DNA of 28,886 bases from CAYXTC01 sp964468405 (GCA_964468405.1 CAYXTC010000002.1:1-28886), one strand, 5' to 3'; counted from the first letter of the stretch, positions 1-8,032 are shown. Made by a program: numbers and translations. The notes: generated by a model not told the origin, from the letters alone.

Positions 1-1373
1 TCGTCTAGGGTTTTTCTTTTTATCTCCAAACTTTCTTTGGCTAAAATCATCAAATCTTTTAATTTCTGGAAAAACTCCTTTTTGGTTTTGGAAAGGTACC
101 CTATCCTAGGCAGATTGATGGTAACTACTCCCACAGATCCGGTAAGAGGATTGGACCCGAAAAGCCCTCCTCCTCTCATTATCAATTCTTTATTGTTCAA
201 CCTCAACCGGCAGCACATGCTGCGCGCATCCTCTGGGTTCATATCAGAGTTAACAAAGTTGGAAAAATAATTTACTCCGTACTTGGCTGTAGCCTCCCAC
301 ATAGATTCAAGGGCTGGGTTATCCCAGTCAAAATCCTTTGTAATAGAGACTGTGGGAATGGGAAAAGTAAAGGGTCTGCCTTTGGCATCCCCTTCCATAA
401 GGCCTTCGTAAAAGGCCCTTATAAACATATTCATTTCTTCCTGAAACTCTCCGTAAGTCTCCTCCTGAAGTTTTCCCCCTATAATCACTGGCTGATCTGC
501 CAGATAAGAAGGTGGCTTGATATCTAAACTAACATTCAAAAAAGGAGTCTGAAAGCCCACCCTTGTGGGTACCATGCAGTTGTATAAAAACTCCTGCATG
601 GCCTGCTTCACCTGCGGATAACTTAATCCGTCATAGCGGATATAGGGAGCCAAAAGAGTATCTAGGTTAGAAACGGCTTGGGCGCCTGCACTTTCTCCTT
701 GGACGGTATAGAAAAAATTAACTAGTTGTCCCAGGGCAGTCCGGAAGTGTTTCGGAGCCCTGCATTCTATCTTGCCCGGGACTCCCCCAAATCCTTTTTT
801 AAGAAGGTCGTAAAGATCCCATCCGCAACAATAGGTGCTTATGCTGTCCAGGTCGTGGAGATGAAAATCTTCGTTGGCTGCTGCTTCTCTTATTTTCTTG
901 GGGTATATTTTATTAAGCCAGTATTTTTTGGAAACATTAGAAATAGCGTACTGGTTAAGTCCCTGTAGAGAAAAGGTCATGTTGGCATTCTCATAAACCT
1001 GCCAGTCAAGTTCTTTCAGATATTTATCAATTCTTTCAACAGATTCATCCATCACTTCTGCCGCCTCTCTTATTCTCCTCCGTTGCTCTCTGTAAAGAAT
1101 GTATGCTTTGGCTGTTTCCACCACGCCCTCTAATATTAAAATTTCCTCTACAATGTCTTGGATTTGCTCTACAGTAGGAATCTCATCTTTCTTGAATCTT
1201 TTATTGATAATACTAAAGACTTTATCGGAAATCCTTTTTGATTTCTTGCCGTCCCCCTGCCCTGTCGCTGTCAGGGCTTTAAAAATGGCATTCCTTATTT
1301 TCTCCTGATCAAACTTTACGATCTTGCCGTTCCTTTTCTGTACTTTGGATATTTTAGAAGTTTTTGGTGTCAT
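1..1373 (-). CDS. nrdD: Anaerobic (class III) ribonucleoside-triphosphate reductase, N-terminal 457 residues, partial
   Basis: Reduces ribonucleotides to deoxyribonucleotides by glycyl-radical chemistry under anoxic conditions. I translated the minus strand from the ATG at 1371-1373; the frame stays open to the window edge. Residues about 8-95 form an ATP-cone (KVQKRNGKIVKFDQEKIRNA), the allosteric nucleotide site, followed by the catalytic barrel start (HLHDLD, SMCCRLRLNN, GSVGVVTINLPRIG). The C-terminal zinc site and glycyl radical lie outside the window. There is no Shine-Dalgarno site. It lies downstream of ftsZ but has its own promoter and a DnaA box. It implies an anaerobic, probably fermentative life. 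Identification is firm. Confidence 0.95.
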   Translation of the reverse strand, partial: MTPKTSKISKVQKRNGKIVKFDQEKIRNAIFKALTATGQGDGKKSKRISDKVFSIINKRFKKDEIPTVEQIQDIVEEILILEGVVETAKAYILYREQRRRIREAAEVMDESVERIDKYLKELDWQVYENANMTFSLQGLNQYAISNVSKKYWLNKIYPKKIREAAANEDFHLHDLDSISTYCCGWDLYDLLKKGFGGVPGKIECRAPKHFRTALGQLVNFFYTVQGESAGAQAVSNLDTLLAPYIRYDGLSYPQVKQAMQEFLYNCMVPTRVGFQTPFLNVSLDIKPPSYLADQPVIIGGKLQEETYGEFQEEMNMFIRAFYEGLMEGDAKGRPFTFPIPTVSITKDFDWDNPALESMWEATAKYGVNYFSNFVNSDMNPEDARSMCCRLRLNNKELIMRGGGLFGSNPLTGSVGVVTINLPRIGYLSKTKKEFFQKLKDLMILAKESLEIKRKTLD

Positions 1374-1389
1374 TTTGCGAAAAAAAAAT

Positions 1390-1465
1390 AGAGTTATCGG
1401 ATTAAATTATTTCATTTTATCGCTCAGGGAAATTACGTCAAGTGCCAAAATTTGTGGATAACTCT
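1390..1465 (-). promoter_or_regulatory. nrdD promoter with DnaA box and flanking inverted repeat
   Basis: On the minus strand TTGACG (1436-1441), a 16-bp spacer and TAAAAT (1414-1419) form a sigma-70-type promoter for nrdD. Just upstream, TTATCCACA (plus-strand 1453-1461) is a perfect DnaA box. AGAGTTATC at 1390-1398 and its inverse GATAACTCT at 1457-1465 flank the promoter, and the outer copy overlaps the DnaA box. DnaA control of nrd genes is known in E. coli; here it is inference. Confidence 0.6.
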
Positions 1466-1490
1466 AATATTATGGGTAAATATTCAAAAA

Positions 1491-2420
1491 TTAAAACCCG
1501 GTGGCAATAACCGTTATTTTAATCTCGCCTTTTTTAAGTTTTTCGTCTTTTATGGCGCCGAATATTATTTTAGCGCCCGGAGAACTTTCTTTGGTAATAA
1601 TTTCTGCCGCTTCATTGATCTCAGACAAACTTATATCCTTATCGCCCGAAATGTTGAACAGCACCCCCTTAGCCCCCCGGCAGGAAAGATTAAGCAGAGG
1701 CGAATTAATAGCCTTTTTGGCTGCTTTCTTGGCTCTGTCTTCCCCTGTGGCCTTGCCTATACCAAACAAAGCAGATCCCGAATTCTTCATTACAGACTTA
1801 ATGTCTGCAAAATCAACATTAATTATGCCCGGAAGAATAACAAGGTCTGAAATCCCCTGCACCGCCTGACGAAGAATCTCGTCGCAAACCCAAAGAGCGT
1901 CATTAAGAGAAGTACCAGGCTCTAAAACTGATAAGAGTCTGTCATTGGAAATAGTAATCAAGGTATCAACATTTCTTTTCAGGGAAGAGAGACTCTCTTT
2001 AGCGATCTCTTTTCTCCAGACGCCCTCAAAGGAAAAGGGGGTAGTAACCACAGCCAAAGTCAAGGCGCCTGTCTTTTTGGCAATCCTGGCTATTACCGGG
2101 GCTCCTCCGCTGCCACATCCTCCTCCCAGGCCACAGGTTATAAAAATCATATCGCTCCCCTGAAGAGCCTGCTCTATTTCTTCTTTCTGCTCTTCTGCTG
2201 AAACCTTACCCACCTCCGGATCCATTCCTGTTCCCAGGCCCTTGGTGGCCTCCCTACCGATTCTAATTTTCTGGTGGGCTCTTCCCTTTTTTAAGTCCTG
2301 GATATCGGCATTAACAGAGATAAGTTCTACTCCCTTAATTTTGTGCTTCATCATGCGGGAAATGGCGTTGGTGCCAGATCCGCCGACCCCGACTACTTTT
2401 ATTTTAGTATTAGAACTCAT
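1491..2420 (-). CDS. ftsZ: Cell division GTPase FtsZ, tail-less form
   Basis: Tubulin-like GTPase that polymerises into the division ring. The 309-residue frame has the nucleotide-binding start (IKVVGVGGSGTNAI), the T4 signature at residues 99-105 read as GGGCGSG instead of the usual GGGTGTG, and the T7 catalytic loop NVDFADIK. It stops straight after the second globular domain (KITVIATGF), so the flexible linker and the conserved C-terminal peptide that normally binds FtsA are absent; other frames downstream do not supply one. The ATG overlaps the ftsA stop as ATGA, and an AGGAG lies 9 nt upstream. Confidence 0.97.
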   Translation of the reverse strand: MSSNTKIKVVGVGGSGTNAISRMMKHKIKGVELISVNADIQDLKKGRAHQKIRIGREATKGLGTGMDPEVGKVSAEEQKEEIEQALQGSDMIFITCGLGGGCGSGGAPVIARIAKKTGALTLAVVTTPFSFEGVWRKEIAKESLSSLKRNVDTLITISNDRLLSVLEPGTSLNDALWVCDEILRQAVQGISDLVILPGIINVDFADIKSVMKNSGSALFGIGKATGEDRAKKAAKKAINSPLLNLSCRGAKGVLFNISGDKDISLSEINEAAEIITKESSPGAKIIFGAIKDEKLKKGEIKITVIATGF

Positions 2421-3631
2421 GGAATAAAACTCCTAAAGAAATTTTTAATCTTTTCTTTAAATTTCCCTCCGGCGCCCGAGAGATTGCCACCCTCTTCGAA
2501 ACTATATCCTTCCATAATCAGGCCCCAACTGGTAGCAAGGGCAGGATCTGCAGGCAGGGAGCCGTTGGCCTGAGGCGCCCCTACACGGCAGGGAAGTTTC
2601 AAATTCTTTTTAACAAGGTCTTTAATTCCGGGAAGTTTGGCTCCCCCTCCGGTAATCACCACTCCCGCAGGCAAGTTGCCCTGTTTCTGAGCCTTCTTAA
2701 TTTCCTTTCTGGCAAAACTGAATATGTCAGAGAGGCGCGCTTCTACAATTTCATTTAATTCTTTTTGGGAAAAAACAAGAGGTTCTTCCCCCTCAAGTGG
2801 GATTTTTCTCTCCTGTTTTTTCTTGTCTGATTTTGGATTATACCCTGCAAAATCCAGTTTTATTTTTTCTGCGATATCAATATCAGTCTTAAAAGATACG
2901 GCGATATCATTTGTTATGTGGCCTGATCCCACGGGGAAAACGGCAAGATGTATTAAGTTTCCCTCTTCGTAAATTGCCATATCCGTGGTAGCGGCTCCTA
3001 TATCCAAAACAACAACCCCCAGTTCTTTTTCTTTGGGGGTTAATACCGCCCTAGCGCTGGCTAAGGGGTTGGGGATCAGTTCGCTAATCTGAAGTTCAGA
3101 TCTCAAAATGGCTTGCTTGGAATTATTTAAATAAGGGGAGAAGCAGCAGATTGCCAAAACATTGGTCTCTAATTTCACTCCCTCCATGCCCACCACTTCT
3201 TTGACCTTCTCTCCGCTGTCTACTACATATTCTTTGGGAAAGACTGCTACAATCTCTTTGTTGGAAGGAAGGGGAAAGATCTTGGCTTCGTTTATCACTC
3301 TCTCTACGTCTCCCTGCGATATCTTATTATCAGCCCGGGAAACCGAAACTGAACTGCTGGCGCAAACAGAAGAAAGATGCCCCCCTCCGAATCCTGCGTA
3401 AACATCTTCTATCTTCTGGCCGGAATTTTCCTCCACCCTTTCTACTAAAGAGTTAATGGCTTCTGAAACTTTGACAGGATCTACAACAACGCCCCGGGTG
3501 AGGCCCAGGGGAGAAATTTCTTCTTTTCCTAAAATCTCAAAAGAGTCCTCTTTTGGGTTTCTGGCGACAGACAAAACCTTGATAGCGCCTGTCCCTATGT
3601 CCAAAGCATTAATGATTTGGCGTCGTGCCAT
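2417..3631 (-). CDS. ftsA: Cell division protein FtsA (actin-like FtsZ anchor)
   Basis: Actin-fold ATPase that links FtsZ filaments to the membrane. I take the start at 3631 (MARRQIINALDIGTGAIKVL), giving 404 residues. A longer in-frame start at 3724 would add an unrelated leader lying inside ybeY and is rejected. Phosphate-binding motifs are visible: ALDIGTGAIKV near the N-terminus, VVLDIGAATTDMAIYEEG mid-protein and VVITGGGAKLPGI near the C-terminus. The SHS2 region precedes the second motif. The start overlaps the 3' end of ybeY by 23 nt and no ribosome site is evident. The C-terminal helix (FKEKIKNFFRSFIP) is basic and amphipathic, as expected for membrane targeting. Confidence 0.96.
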   Translation of the reverse strand: MARRQIINALDIGTGAIKVLSVARNPKEDSFEILGKEEISPLGLTRGVVVDPVKVSEAINSLVERVEENSGQKIEDVYAGFGGGHLSSVCASSSVSVSRADNKISQGDVERVINEAKIFPLPSNKEIVAVFPKEYVVDSGEKVKEVVGMEGVKLETNVLAICCFSPYLNNSKQAILRSELQISELIPNPLASARAVLTPKEKELGVVVLDIGAATTDMAIYEEGNLIHLAVFPVGSGHITNDIAVSFKTDIDIAEKIKLDFAGYNPKSDKKKQERKIPLEGEEPLVFSQKELNEIVEARLSDIFSFARKEIKKAQKQGNLPAGVVITGGGAKLPGIKDLVKKNLKLPCRVGAPQANGSLPADPALATSWGLIMEGYSFEEGGNLSGAGGKFKEKIKNFFRSFIP

Positions 3632-4055
3632 GTTTGTATAATGTATCGATATAAAGTTTTTGTTTTTTGAAAAACTCTCCCTCATCTTCTTCGTGATCGT
3701 ATCCCAGAAGATGAAGTATGCCATGAAGCGCCACGCGGATAATTTCCTCTCTAAAATCTATATTAAAGTTTTTAGCATTTATTGCAACTTGCTCGGGGCA
3801 AATAATCACCTCTCCCAAATTCTTTTCTTGCCCCGGCGGAAGTATAAAGTCCTCGCTTCTCTCGAAAGAAAGAACGTCAGTAGGCTTGTCCTTTTTTCTG
3901 TACTTCCGGTTAATCTCTCTTATTCTCTCCGAAGACACAAAAAGTAAAGTTAAGTCGAAATTCTCTTTGTCTTCTTCTTTTAAAACAGACCCCCCTATAT
4001 CTCTAATTTCTTTCTCTAAAACCTTAAAGTCAGTAAAGTTGCCGACTTCTATCAT
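3609..4055 (-). CDS. ybeY: Endoribonuclease YbeY (16S rRNA maturation / ribosome quality control)
   Basis: Metal-dependent RNase involved in 16S rRNA 3'-end maturation. The 148-residue protein carries the family zinc motif HGILHLLGYDH near residues 110-120 and the upstream block KPTDVLSFE, both diagnostic. Its ATG overlaps the yqeY stop by 4 nt (ATGA) and its last codons overlap the start of ftsA, so the three genes are translationally linked. No Shine-Dalgarno sequence is visible. The length is normal for the family. Confidence 0.96.
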   Translation of the reverse strand: MIEVGNFTDFKVLEKEIRDIGGSVLKEEDKENFDLTLLFVSSERIREINRKYRKKDKPTDVLSFERSEDFILPPGQEKNLGEVIICPEQVAINAKNFNIDFREEIIRVALHGILHLLGYDHEEDEGEFFKKQKLYIDTLYKHGTTPNH

Positions 4056-4537
4056 GCCAACTTAGACTTCACTTTCTCGCTTACCACTTTCCCGTCTGCT
4101 GTTCCCTTAATTTGGGCCATAACTTCTGACATTACCTTGCCCATATCCTGCATAGAAGAAGCATTTGTTTTTTCTATGGCCTGGTCAATTATCTTTTCGA
4201 TGTCTTCTTCTGACAGCTGTTCTGGCAAATATTTTTGTAAAATTTCCATTTCTTCCTTTTCTTTTTGCGCCAACTCTTCCCTCCCTCCTTTTTGGTATTC
4301 TGAAATTGCCTCCTTTCTCTTTTTGACTTCAGAGGAAATAACTTTAATCATTTCTTCTTCTTTTAAAGAGACCTGATCCAAGTCCTCCTCCCCTTCTTGA
4401 GAAAACTTATACCTCTTCTCTTTTTCTTTCTCTAAGATAGAAGCCAGGAGGCCTCTCAAGGCCAAAACAGCTGTTTCTTCTTTGTTTTTAACAGCCTGAT
4501 TAAGGTCTTTTTTTATATCTTCTTTTATTTCTGCCAT
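4052..4537 (-). CDS. yqeY: GatB/YqeY domain protein
   Basis: A 161-residue YqeY family protein, related to the tRNA-binding tail domain of the amidotransferase subunit GatB. Helical, charged N-terminal half (IKEDIKKDLNQAVKNKEE, then LRGLLASILEKEKEKR) and the family C-terminal part (LQKYLPEQLSEEDIEKII, then MQDMGKVMSEVMAQIKG). Its precise role is unsettled in the family; an effect on aminoacyl-tRNA handling is usually supposed. The start shares one base with the rpsU stop (TAATG), a weak AAGG lies just before it, and S21-YqeY adjacency is common in bacteria. Confidence 0.93.
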   Translation of the reverse strand: MAEIKEDIKKDLNQAVKNKEETAVLALRGLLASILEKEKEKRYKFSQEGEEDLDQVSLKEEEMIKVISSEVKKRKEAISEYQKGGREELAQKEKEEMEILQKYLPEQLSEEDIEKIIDQAIEKTNASSMQDMGKVMSEVMAQIKGTADGKVVSEKVKSKLA

Positions 4538-4755
4538 TACCTTAACTGACCCAATTTTCTCATCTCTTCATATTGCTTCCTCTTCTCTTCCCTTCTCAAA
4601 GCAGATCTCTTTCTCATTTGCTCGCTTTTTTCTCTCTTATAGAACCTGTCTTTTCTGGCTTTAAGCAAAATGCCGCTTTTTTTCATTCTTCTGCCAAAGC
4701 GGCGAACCAGGCTTTGAGGGCTTTCCCTCTCTGATTTTTTAATTTCTAAAGGCAT
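4537..4755 (-). CDS. rpsU: 30S ribosomal protein S21
   Basis: Small-subunit ribosomal protein S21, which helps base pairing of mRNA with the 16S anti-Shine-Dalgarno region in E. coli. It has 72 residues, is highly basic, and shows the family core ESPQSLVRRFGRRMKKSGIL followed by a long arginine/lysine helix. No Shine-Dalgarno sequence precedes the ATG; the 6-nt gap to the HIT gene is AT-rich. S21 sits in an operon whose starts mostly lack Shine-Dalgarno sites. Confidence 0.95.
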   Translation of the reverse strand: MPLEIKKSERESPQSLVRRFGRRMKKSGILLKARKDRFYKREKSEQMRKRSALRREEKRKQYEEMRKLGQLR

Positions 4756-4761
4756 ATTGAA

Positions 4762-5091
4762 TTATTTTTTAGGGATTTTATCTTCCCAGCCACCCAACAA
4801 ATGAAGATGGACGTGGGGAATCTCGCCTGTCCTCCCTATATTAAAGACAAGCTTGCATGCTGAAAATATATTTTTTTCTTTAGCGACCTTTTTAGCGGCT
4901 TCAATAACCGAAAGAATGTTGTCCTTTTCTTCCGCGAGGCTATCTTTCCATTCTATGTGCTTTTTGGGAACAAAAAGAATGTGGACCGGGGCCTCGGGAT
5001 TAATATCTTTGAAACCCAAAACCTTTTCGTCCTCGTAAACTATCTCGGCAGGAACCTCTTTTTTAATAATCTGACAAAAAAGACAAGACAT
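4762..5091 (-). CDS. HIT family nucleotide hydrolase (HinT-like)
   Basis: Histidine-triad protein of 109 residues that likely hydrolyses AMP-linked phosphoramidates or related nucleotides. Visible motifs are CLFCQIIKKEVPAEIVYED at the N-terminus, the phosphate-handling block PEAPVHILFVPKKH, and the catalytic triad HVHLHLLGG near the C-terminus. CxxC (Cys3/Cys6) as in many HinT proteins suggests a possible metal pair. It lies 36 nt after hisS in the same operon and has no evident ribosome site. Confidence 0.94.
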   Translation of the reverse strand: MSCLFCQIIKKEVPAEIVYEDEKVLGFKDINPEAPVHILFVPKKHIEWKDSLAEEKDNILSVIEAAKKVAKEKNIFSACKLVFNIGRTGEIPHVHLHLLGGWEDKIPKK

Positions 5092-5127
5092 TATTTATAT
5101 GTTTTACCTTAGCGAATCAAGCTCTGC

Positions 5128-6420
5128 TTATTTCTTTTTCTTTAAGTCTTTTTTCAACTTTTCAGATAATTTATCCATCTTCACTATCTGTTGTTTCCCA
5201 TTTTCCATATCTTTAACTAGAGCGGTCTCATCCAGGGCCTCCCTCTGACCAATAATTAAAGTGTATTTGGCCCCCATTCTGTCTGCCCGGTTCAACTGGG
5301 CTTTAAGAGAATCCCTTCCCAAGGTCTCTTCTGTCTTAATATTTGACTTTCTGAATTCTTCCAGGAGTTTAAGTGCCTTTCGTTTAGCCAAATCTCCTAA
5401 TTGAGCAATAAAAACATCGGGGCATCTCTTTTGAGAAGGGTCTTTCTGTTCTTTCATTAAACTAACTATCCTCTCCACGCCTGCTGCCCAACCCGCAGCC
5501 GGAGTGTCCTTCCCTCCTAGCAATTTGACCAAGCCGTCATATCTGCCGCCTCCCCCCAGGGCTAATTTGGAGACGCCTTCTTTGTCCGGCGTCTTGCTGT
5601 AAATTTCAAACACGGTTCTGGTATAATAATCCAGCCCTCTAACCAAATGAGGGTTTAGAGAATAAGGTATCCCTAATTCGTCCAGAAACTCTAAAGTTCT
5701 TTTAAGATGATCTTTGCAATCGTCGCACAGATGATCCAGTGTTTGGGGAGCCGAGGCGATAACTGGCTGGCATTTCTCCTCGTCGCAGTCCATAATTCTC
5801 AACACATTTTCTTTAACTCTCTTTTTGCAATTGGCGCACAAGGAAGACTCCTTGTTTCTAAAATAGTTGGATAAAAGCTTTTTGTAATAGGGACGGCATT
5901 GACTATCTCCTATGCTGTTTATCTCAACAACCAAATCTTTTATTCCTAATTGTTTTAAAATTTCGTAAAAAAGCTGGATCGTTTGGGCATCTACGACAGG
6001 ACTTCCTTCCCCCAAAACCTCAAACCCGAACTGCCAAAACTGGCGGTATCTTCCTGCTTGGGGATGTTCGTATCTAAAACAAGGGCCGAAATACCATAAT
6101 TTAAGAGGCTGAGGCAGGTTCCACATTCCATGCTCAAGATAAGATCTAACTACCGGGGCGGTCCACTCCGGCCTTAAGGCCAACAGGTCCCCCCCCTTGG
6201 TTTTTAAAGAAAACATCTCCTTCTTAACAATGTCCGTAGCATTTCCCACGCCCCGGGAAAAAAGGTCTGCATCTTCTAATAGAGGGGTATCTATTCTGCC
6301 AAAGTTGTAAAAATCAGCCATCTTTTCGGTTACTTTGCGTATCCTTCTGAAATAAGGCTGCTCTTCGGGCAATATATCGTGCATTCCGGTTGGGCTTTGG
6401 AATTTTGGTCTTCTTCCCAT
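5128..6420 (-). CDS. hisS: Histidyl-tRNA synthetase
   Basis: Class II aminoacyl-tRNA synthetase charging tRNA-His. I choose the ATG at 6420 (MGRRPKFQSPTGMHDILPEE), one base after the lepB stop (TAA T ATG), over an upstream ATG at 6441 lying inside lepB; this gives 430 residues. Class II motif 2 is seen as FRYEHPQAGRYRQFWQFGFE, the histidine loop as LVRGLDYYTRTVFEI, motif 3 as AAGWAAGVERIVSL, and a C-terminal anticodon domain (PDVFIAQLGD onward). A four-cysteine cluster (CANCKKR, CDDCKD) sits in the insertion domain. The tail is poly-lysine. Confidence 0.96.
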   Translation of the reverse strand: MGRRPKFQSPTGMHDILPEEQPYFRRIRKVTEKMADFYNFGRIDTPLLEDADLFSRGVGNATDIVKKEMFSLKTKGGDLLALRPEWTAPVVRSYLEHGMWNLPQPLKLWYFGPCFRYEHPQAGRYRQFWQFGFEVLGEGSPVVDAQTIQLFYEILKQLGIKDLVVEINSIGDSQCRPYYKKLLSNYFRNKESSLCANCKKRVKENVLRIMDCDEEKCQPVIASAPQTLDHLCDDCKDHLKRTLEFLDELGIPYSLNPHLVRGLDYYTRTVFEIYSKTPDKEGVSKLALGGGGRYDGLVKLLGGKDTPAAGWAAGVERIVSLMKEQKDPSQKRCPDVFIAQLGDLAKRKALKLLEEFRKSNIKTEETLGRDSLKAQLNRADRMGAKYTLIIGQREALDETALVKDMENGKQQIVKMDKLSEKLKKDLKKKK

Positions 6421-6421
6421 A

Positions 6422-6967
6422 TTAGTATTTCGGTTTTTCAAATTTGGTTAGAGGAGATTCGCCCCAAACCCGAAAAAGGAATCTGCCGATAATATTATCT
6501 TCTGGCACTAGGCCAAACTTCCTGGAATCGTAAGAAAAGTTGCGGTTATCTCCCAAGACAAAATACTCGTCTTCTCCTAACTCAAAAGTGGCATTGCCTA
6601 TTGTGTCTACTGAAGAAGGCAAATATTCTGACTCATCCAGGGCTTGACTCTTGTCCTTCTCGTATATACTCACCTTGTTCTCCTTTATCTCTACGACTTC
6701 CCCGGGCAGACCGACTACTCTTTTAATAAACTTTTGAGAGGGATTTTCTGGATATTTAAAGACAATCACCTCCCCCCTCTGGGGGCCCCTGAATTGATAA
6801 CTAAGTTCATCAATGATCAAATAGTCCCCTTCTGAAAAATTGGGAGTCATAGATTGCCCCTTGACTATAAAGGGCTGAAAGACAAAATACCTGATAGGAA
6901 TTACTATCAAGGCTGCAATAACTGCTATCTTTGATATCTCCCAAATAAAGGAAAAAACCTTTTTCAT
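6422..6967 (-). CDS. lepB: Signal peptidase I
   Basis: Membrane serine protease that removes signal peptides from exported proteins. The 181 residues start with one membrane helix (about 9-30), then the catalytic Ser39 in GQSMTPN, the general-base Lys82 in FIKRVVGLPGE, and the box E motif GDNRNFSYDSRKFG. It is the first gene of the operon running to ftsZ. The -10 box ends only 9 nt before the ATG, so the mRNA is close to leaderless. Its likely clients in this window include the HEAT-repeat protein (VARA cleavage site) and the 930-residue surface protein. Confidence 0.97.
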   Translation of the reverse strand: MKKVFSFIWEISKIAVIAALIVIPIRYFVFQPFIVKGQSMTPNFSEGDYLIIDELSYQFRGPQRGEVIVFKYPENPSQKFIKRVVGLPGEVVEIKENKVSIYEKDKSQALDESEYLPSSVDTIGNATFELGEDEYFVLGDNRNFSYDSRKFGLVPEDNIIGRFLFRVWGESPLTKFEKPKY

Positions 6968-6975
6968 GTTTATGC

Positions 6976-7003
6976 ATTATAGCAGTTTTTTTACCAATTG
7001 CAA
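6976..7003 (-). promoter_or_regulatory. lepB operon promoter, near-leaderless
   Basis: Minus strand TTGCAA (6998-7003), 16-bp spacer, TATAAT (6976-6981). With the start codon at 6965-6967 the 5' leader is only a few bases, and no Shine-Dalgarno sequence can fit. The -35 box lies 3 bp from the U-tract of the preceding terminator. Confidence 0.75.
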
Positions 7004-7005
7004 AT

Positions 7006-7033
7006 AAAAAAAGGGCTGCGATTTTCGCAGCCC
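7006..7033 (-). terminator. Intrinsic terminator after the 7044-7763 gene
   Basis: On the minus strand a 9-bp perfect stem (GGGCTGCGA / TCGCAGCCC, 7013-7021 and 7025-7033) with a 3-nt loop is followed by seven T. It ends just before the lepB -35 box. Confidence 0.9.
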
Positions 7034-7043
7034 TGAGTTTAAA

Positions 7044-7763
7044 TTAGGCGTGGTTTAAAGGTGCAATTTCAACCGGCACCACCGTGGCTCCCTTGACTTC
7101 AAGGAAGTCAAGGTATACCTGAGGAATCGAGCCGGTGACAAACATCACTTCCTGGGCACGATTGTCCAGGAATATCTCCTGAAGAGCCAAAACGACAGAG
7201 GGGTCGACCTCAGAGAGGTCTCCAGCCATCAGGACTCTTCCTTTTATCTCGGCAAAAGGAAACCCGATATGAAGGGGGGTTCTCTCTTTAGCCGGCAAGG
7301 GGCGCTTTGCTATCAAACGCCGGTTCCGGGCTTCTTGAAGATTGATCAGGACTGAGGTCTCCCGGGGGCAATTAGCCCTTTGGCATACTTCAATCCCGGA
7401 TTCTCTTACCGAGGAAAGCCCGTGGGTGGTAAGCACTTTCAACCCTTGAGAAGTGGTTCTTGAAAAAAAGCAGCAAGCATCATATCTTTTGGTTACGTCT
7501 AAGCCGAGGCGAGTAACCAAAGAAAAGGCTAAATCCAAACTTCCGTTGCCTCTTTTCAGCCCGTGAAGATCCACCACCAGGTCAACAGGACCCGTCTCTT
7601 GGATCTTAGAGAGTAACAAAGTGGGGTCTGGCTCCGCGGTTTCTACGCAAGATGTTGCAGAAACATCCATGTTACTGGCTTCCTTGTTCTTGAGGGGTTT
7701 ACGACAGACACTACCTACCTGGAAAAACCTTGACGCAGGGTGGATCAGGAGACGCAACAACAT
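7044..7763 (-). CDS. Unknown protein, 239 residues
   Basis: I do not recognise this family. The start at 7763 is supported by AAGGAGAAGAG directly before the ATG. The N-terminal 50 residues look poorly structured. The rest alternates predicted strands and helices (VDLVVDLHGLKRGNGSLDLA; VLINLQEARNRRL; RVLMAGDLSEVDPSVVLALQ; QEVMFVTGSIPQVYLDF), suggesting a cytosolic alpha/beta fold. Its first 53 nt overlap the preceding 86-residue ORF in another frame. It is the last gene of a boxA-led transcription unit and is followed by a strong terminator, so it is very likely expressed. No signal peptide is evident. Confidence 0.75.
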   Translation of the reverse strand: MLLRLLIHPASRFFQVGSVCRKPLKNKEASNMDVSATSCVETAEPDPTLLLSKIQETGPVDLVVDLHGLKRGNGSLDLAFSLVTRLGLDVTKRYDACCFFSRTTSQGLKVLTTHGLSSVRESGIEVCQRANCPRETSVLINLQEARNRRLIAKRPLPAKERTPLHIGFPFAEIKGRVLMAGDLSEVDPSVVLALQEIFLDNRAQEVMFVTGSIPQVYLDFLEVKGATVVPVEIAPLNHA

Positions 7764-7971
7764 CTCTTCTCCTTTTCCGCCTTCTCTGTTTCCGTTGGAG
7801 ATTAGTTACCAAACGACGGAGATCGCCCCAAGTAGCGTCCACAGAGAACAACTGATTAAAACTCCTGGTCAGATTTTTCATCTCTCCTTCGTCTCCGGGA
7901 TCTGATCCCTGACGAAGCAGAAACCTTTTCTGGGAAGGGGTGAGATCCCCGACTGAAGCAATTGTCTGCAT
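7711..7971 (-). CDS. Unknown small basic protein, 86 residues
   Basis: Not recognised. First full-length ORF downstream of a strong promoter and boxA-like leader, with AAAGGA 5 nt before the ATG. The sequence begins MQTIASVGDLTPSQKRFLL, contains a mid-protein helix (MKNLTRSFNQLF) and a very basic stretch (NLQRKQRRRKRRRDV), so nucleic-acid binding is possible but unproven. Its 3' end overlaps the next gene by 53 nt, which is long for this compact genome; the last residues (after RRRD) may be only the consequence of the overlap. It could be translationally coupled to the 239-residue ORF. Confidence 0.6.
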   Translation of the reverse strand: MQTIASVGDLTPSQKRFLLRQGSDPGDEGEMKNLTRSFNQLFSVDATWGDLRRLVTNLQRKQRRRKRRRDVVASPDPPCVKVFPGR

Positions 7972-8032
7972 TATTTTCCTTTCTTCTCTCGGGCTTCAGG
8001 AAAAAGAATTACGGCTCTGGGGAAGAATAAAA

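Noticed and set aside
1452..2573. Several plus-strand frames opposite ftsZ and ftsA
   Set aside because: Antisense shadows of strongly conserved genes.
3632..3724. N-terminal extension of FtsA
   Set aside because: It lies within ybeY, has no similarity to FtsA, and the family start MARRQIINALDIG is at 3631.
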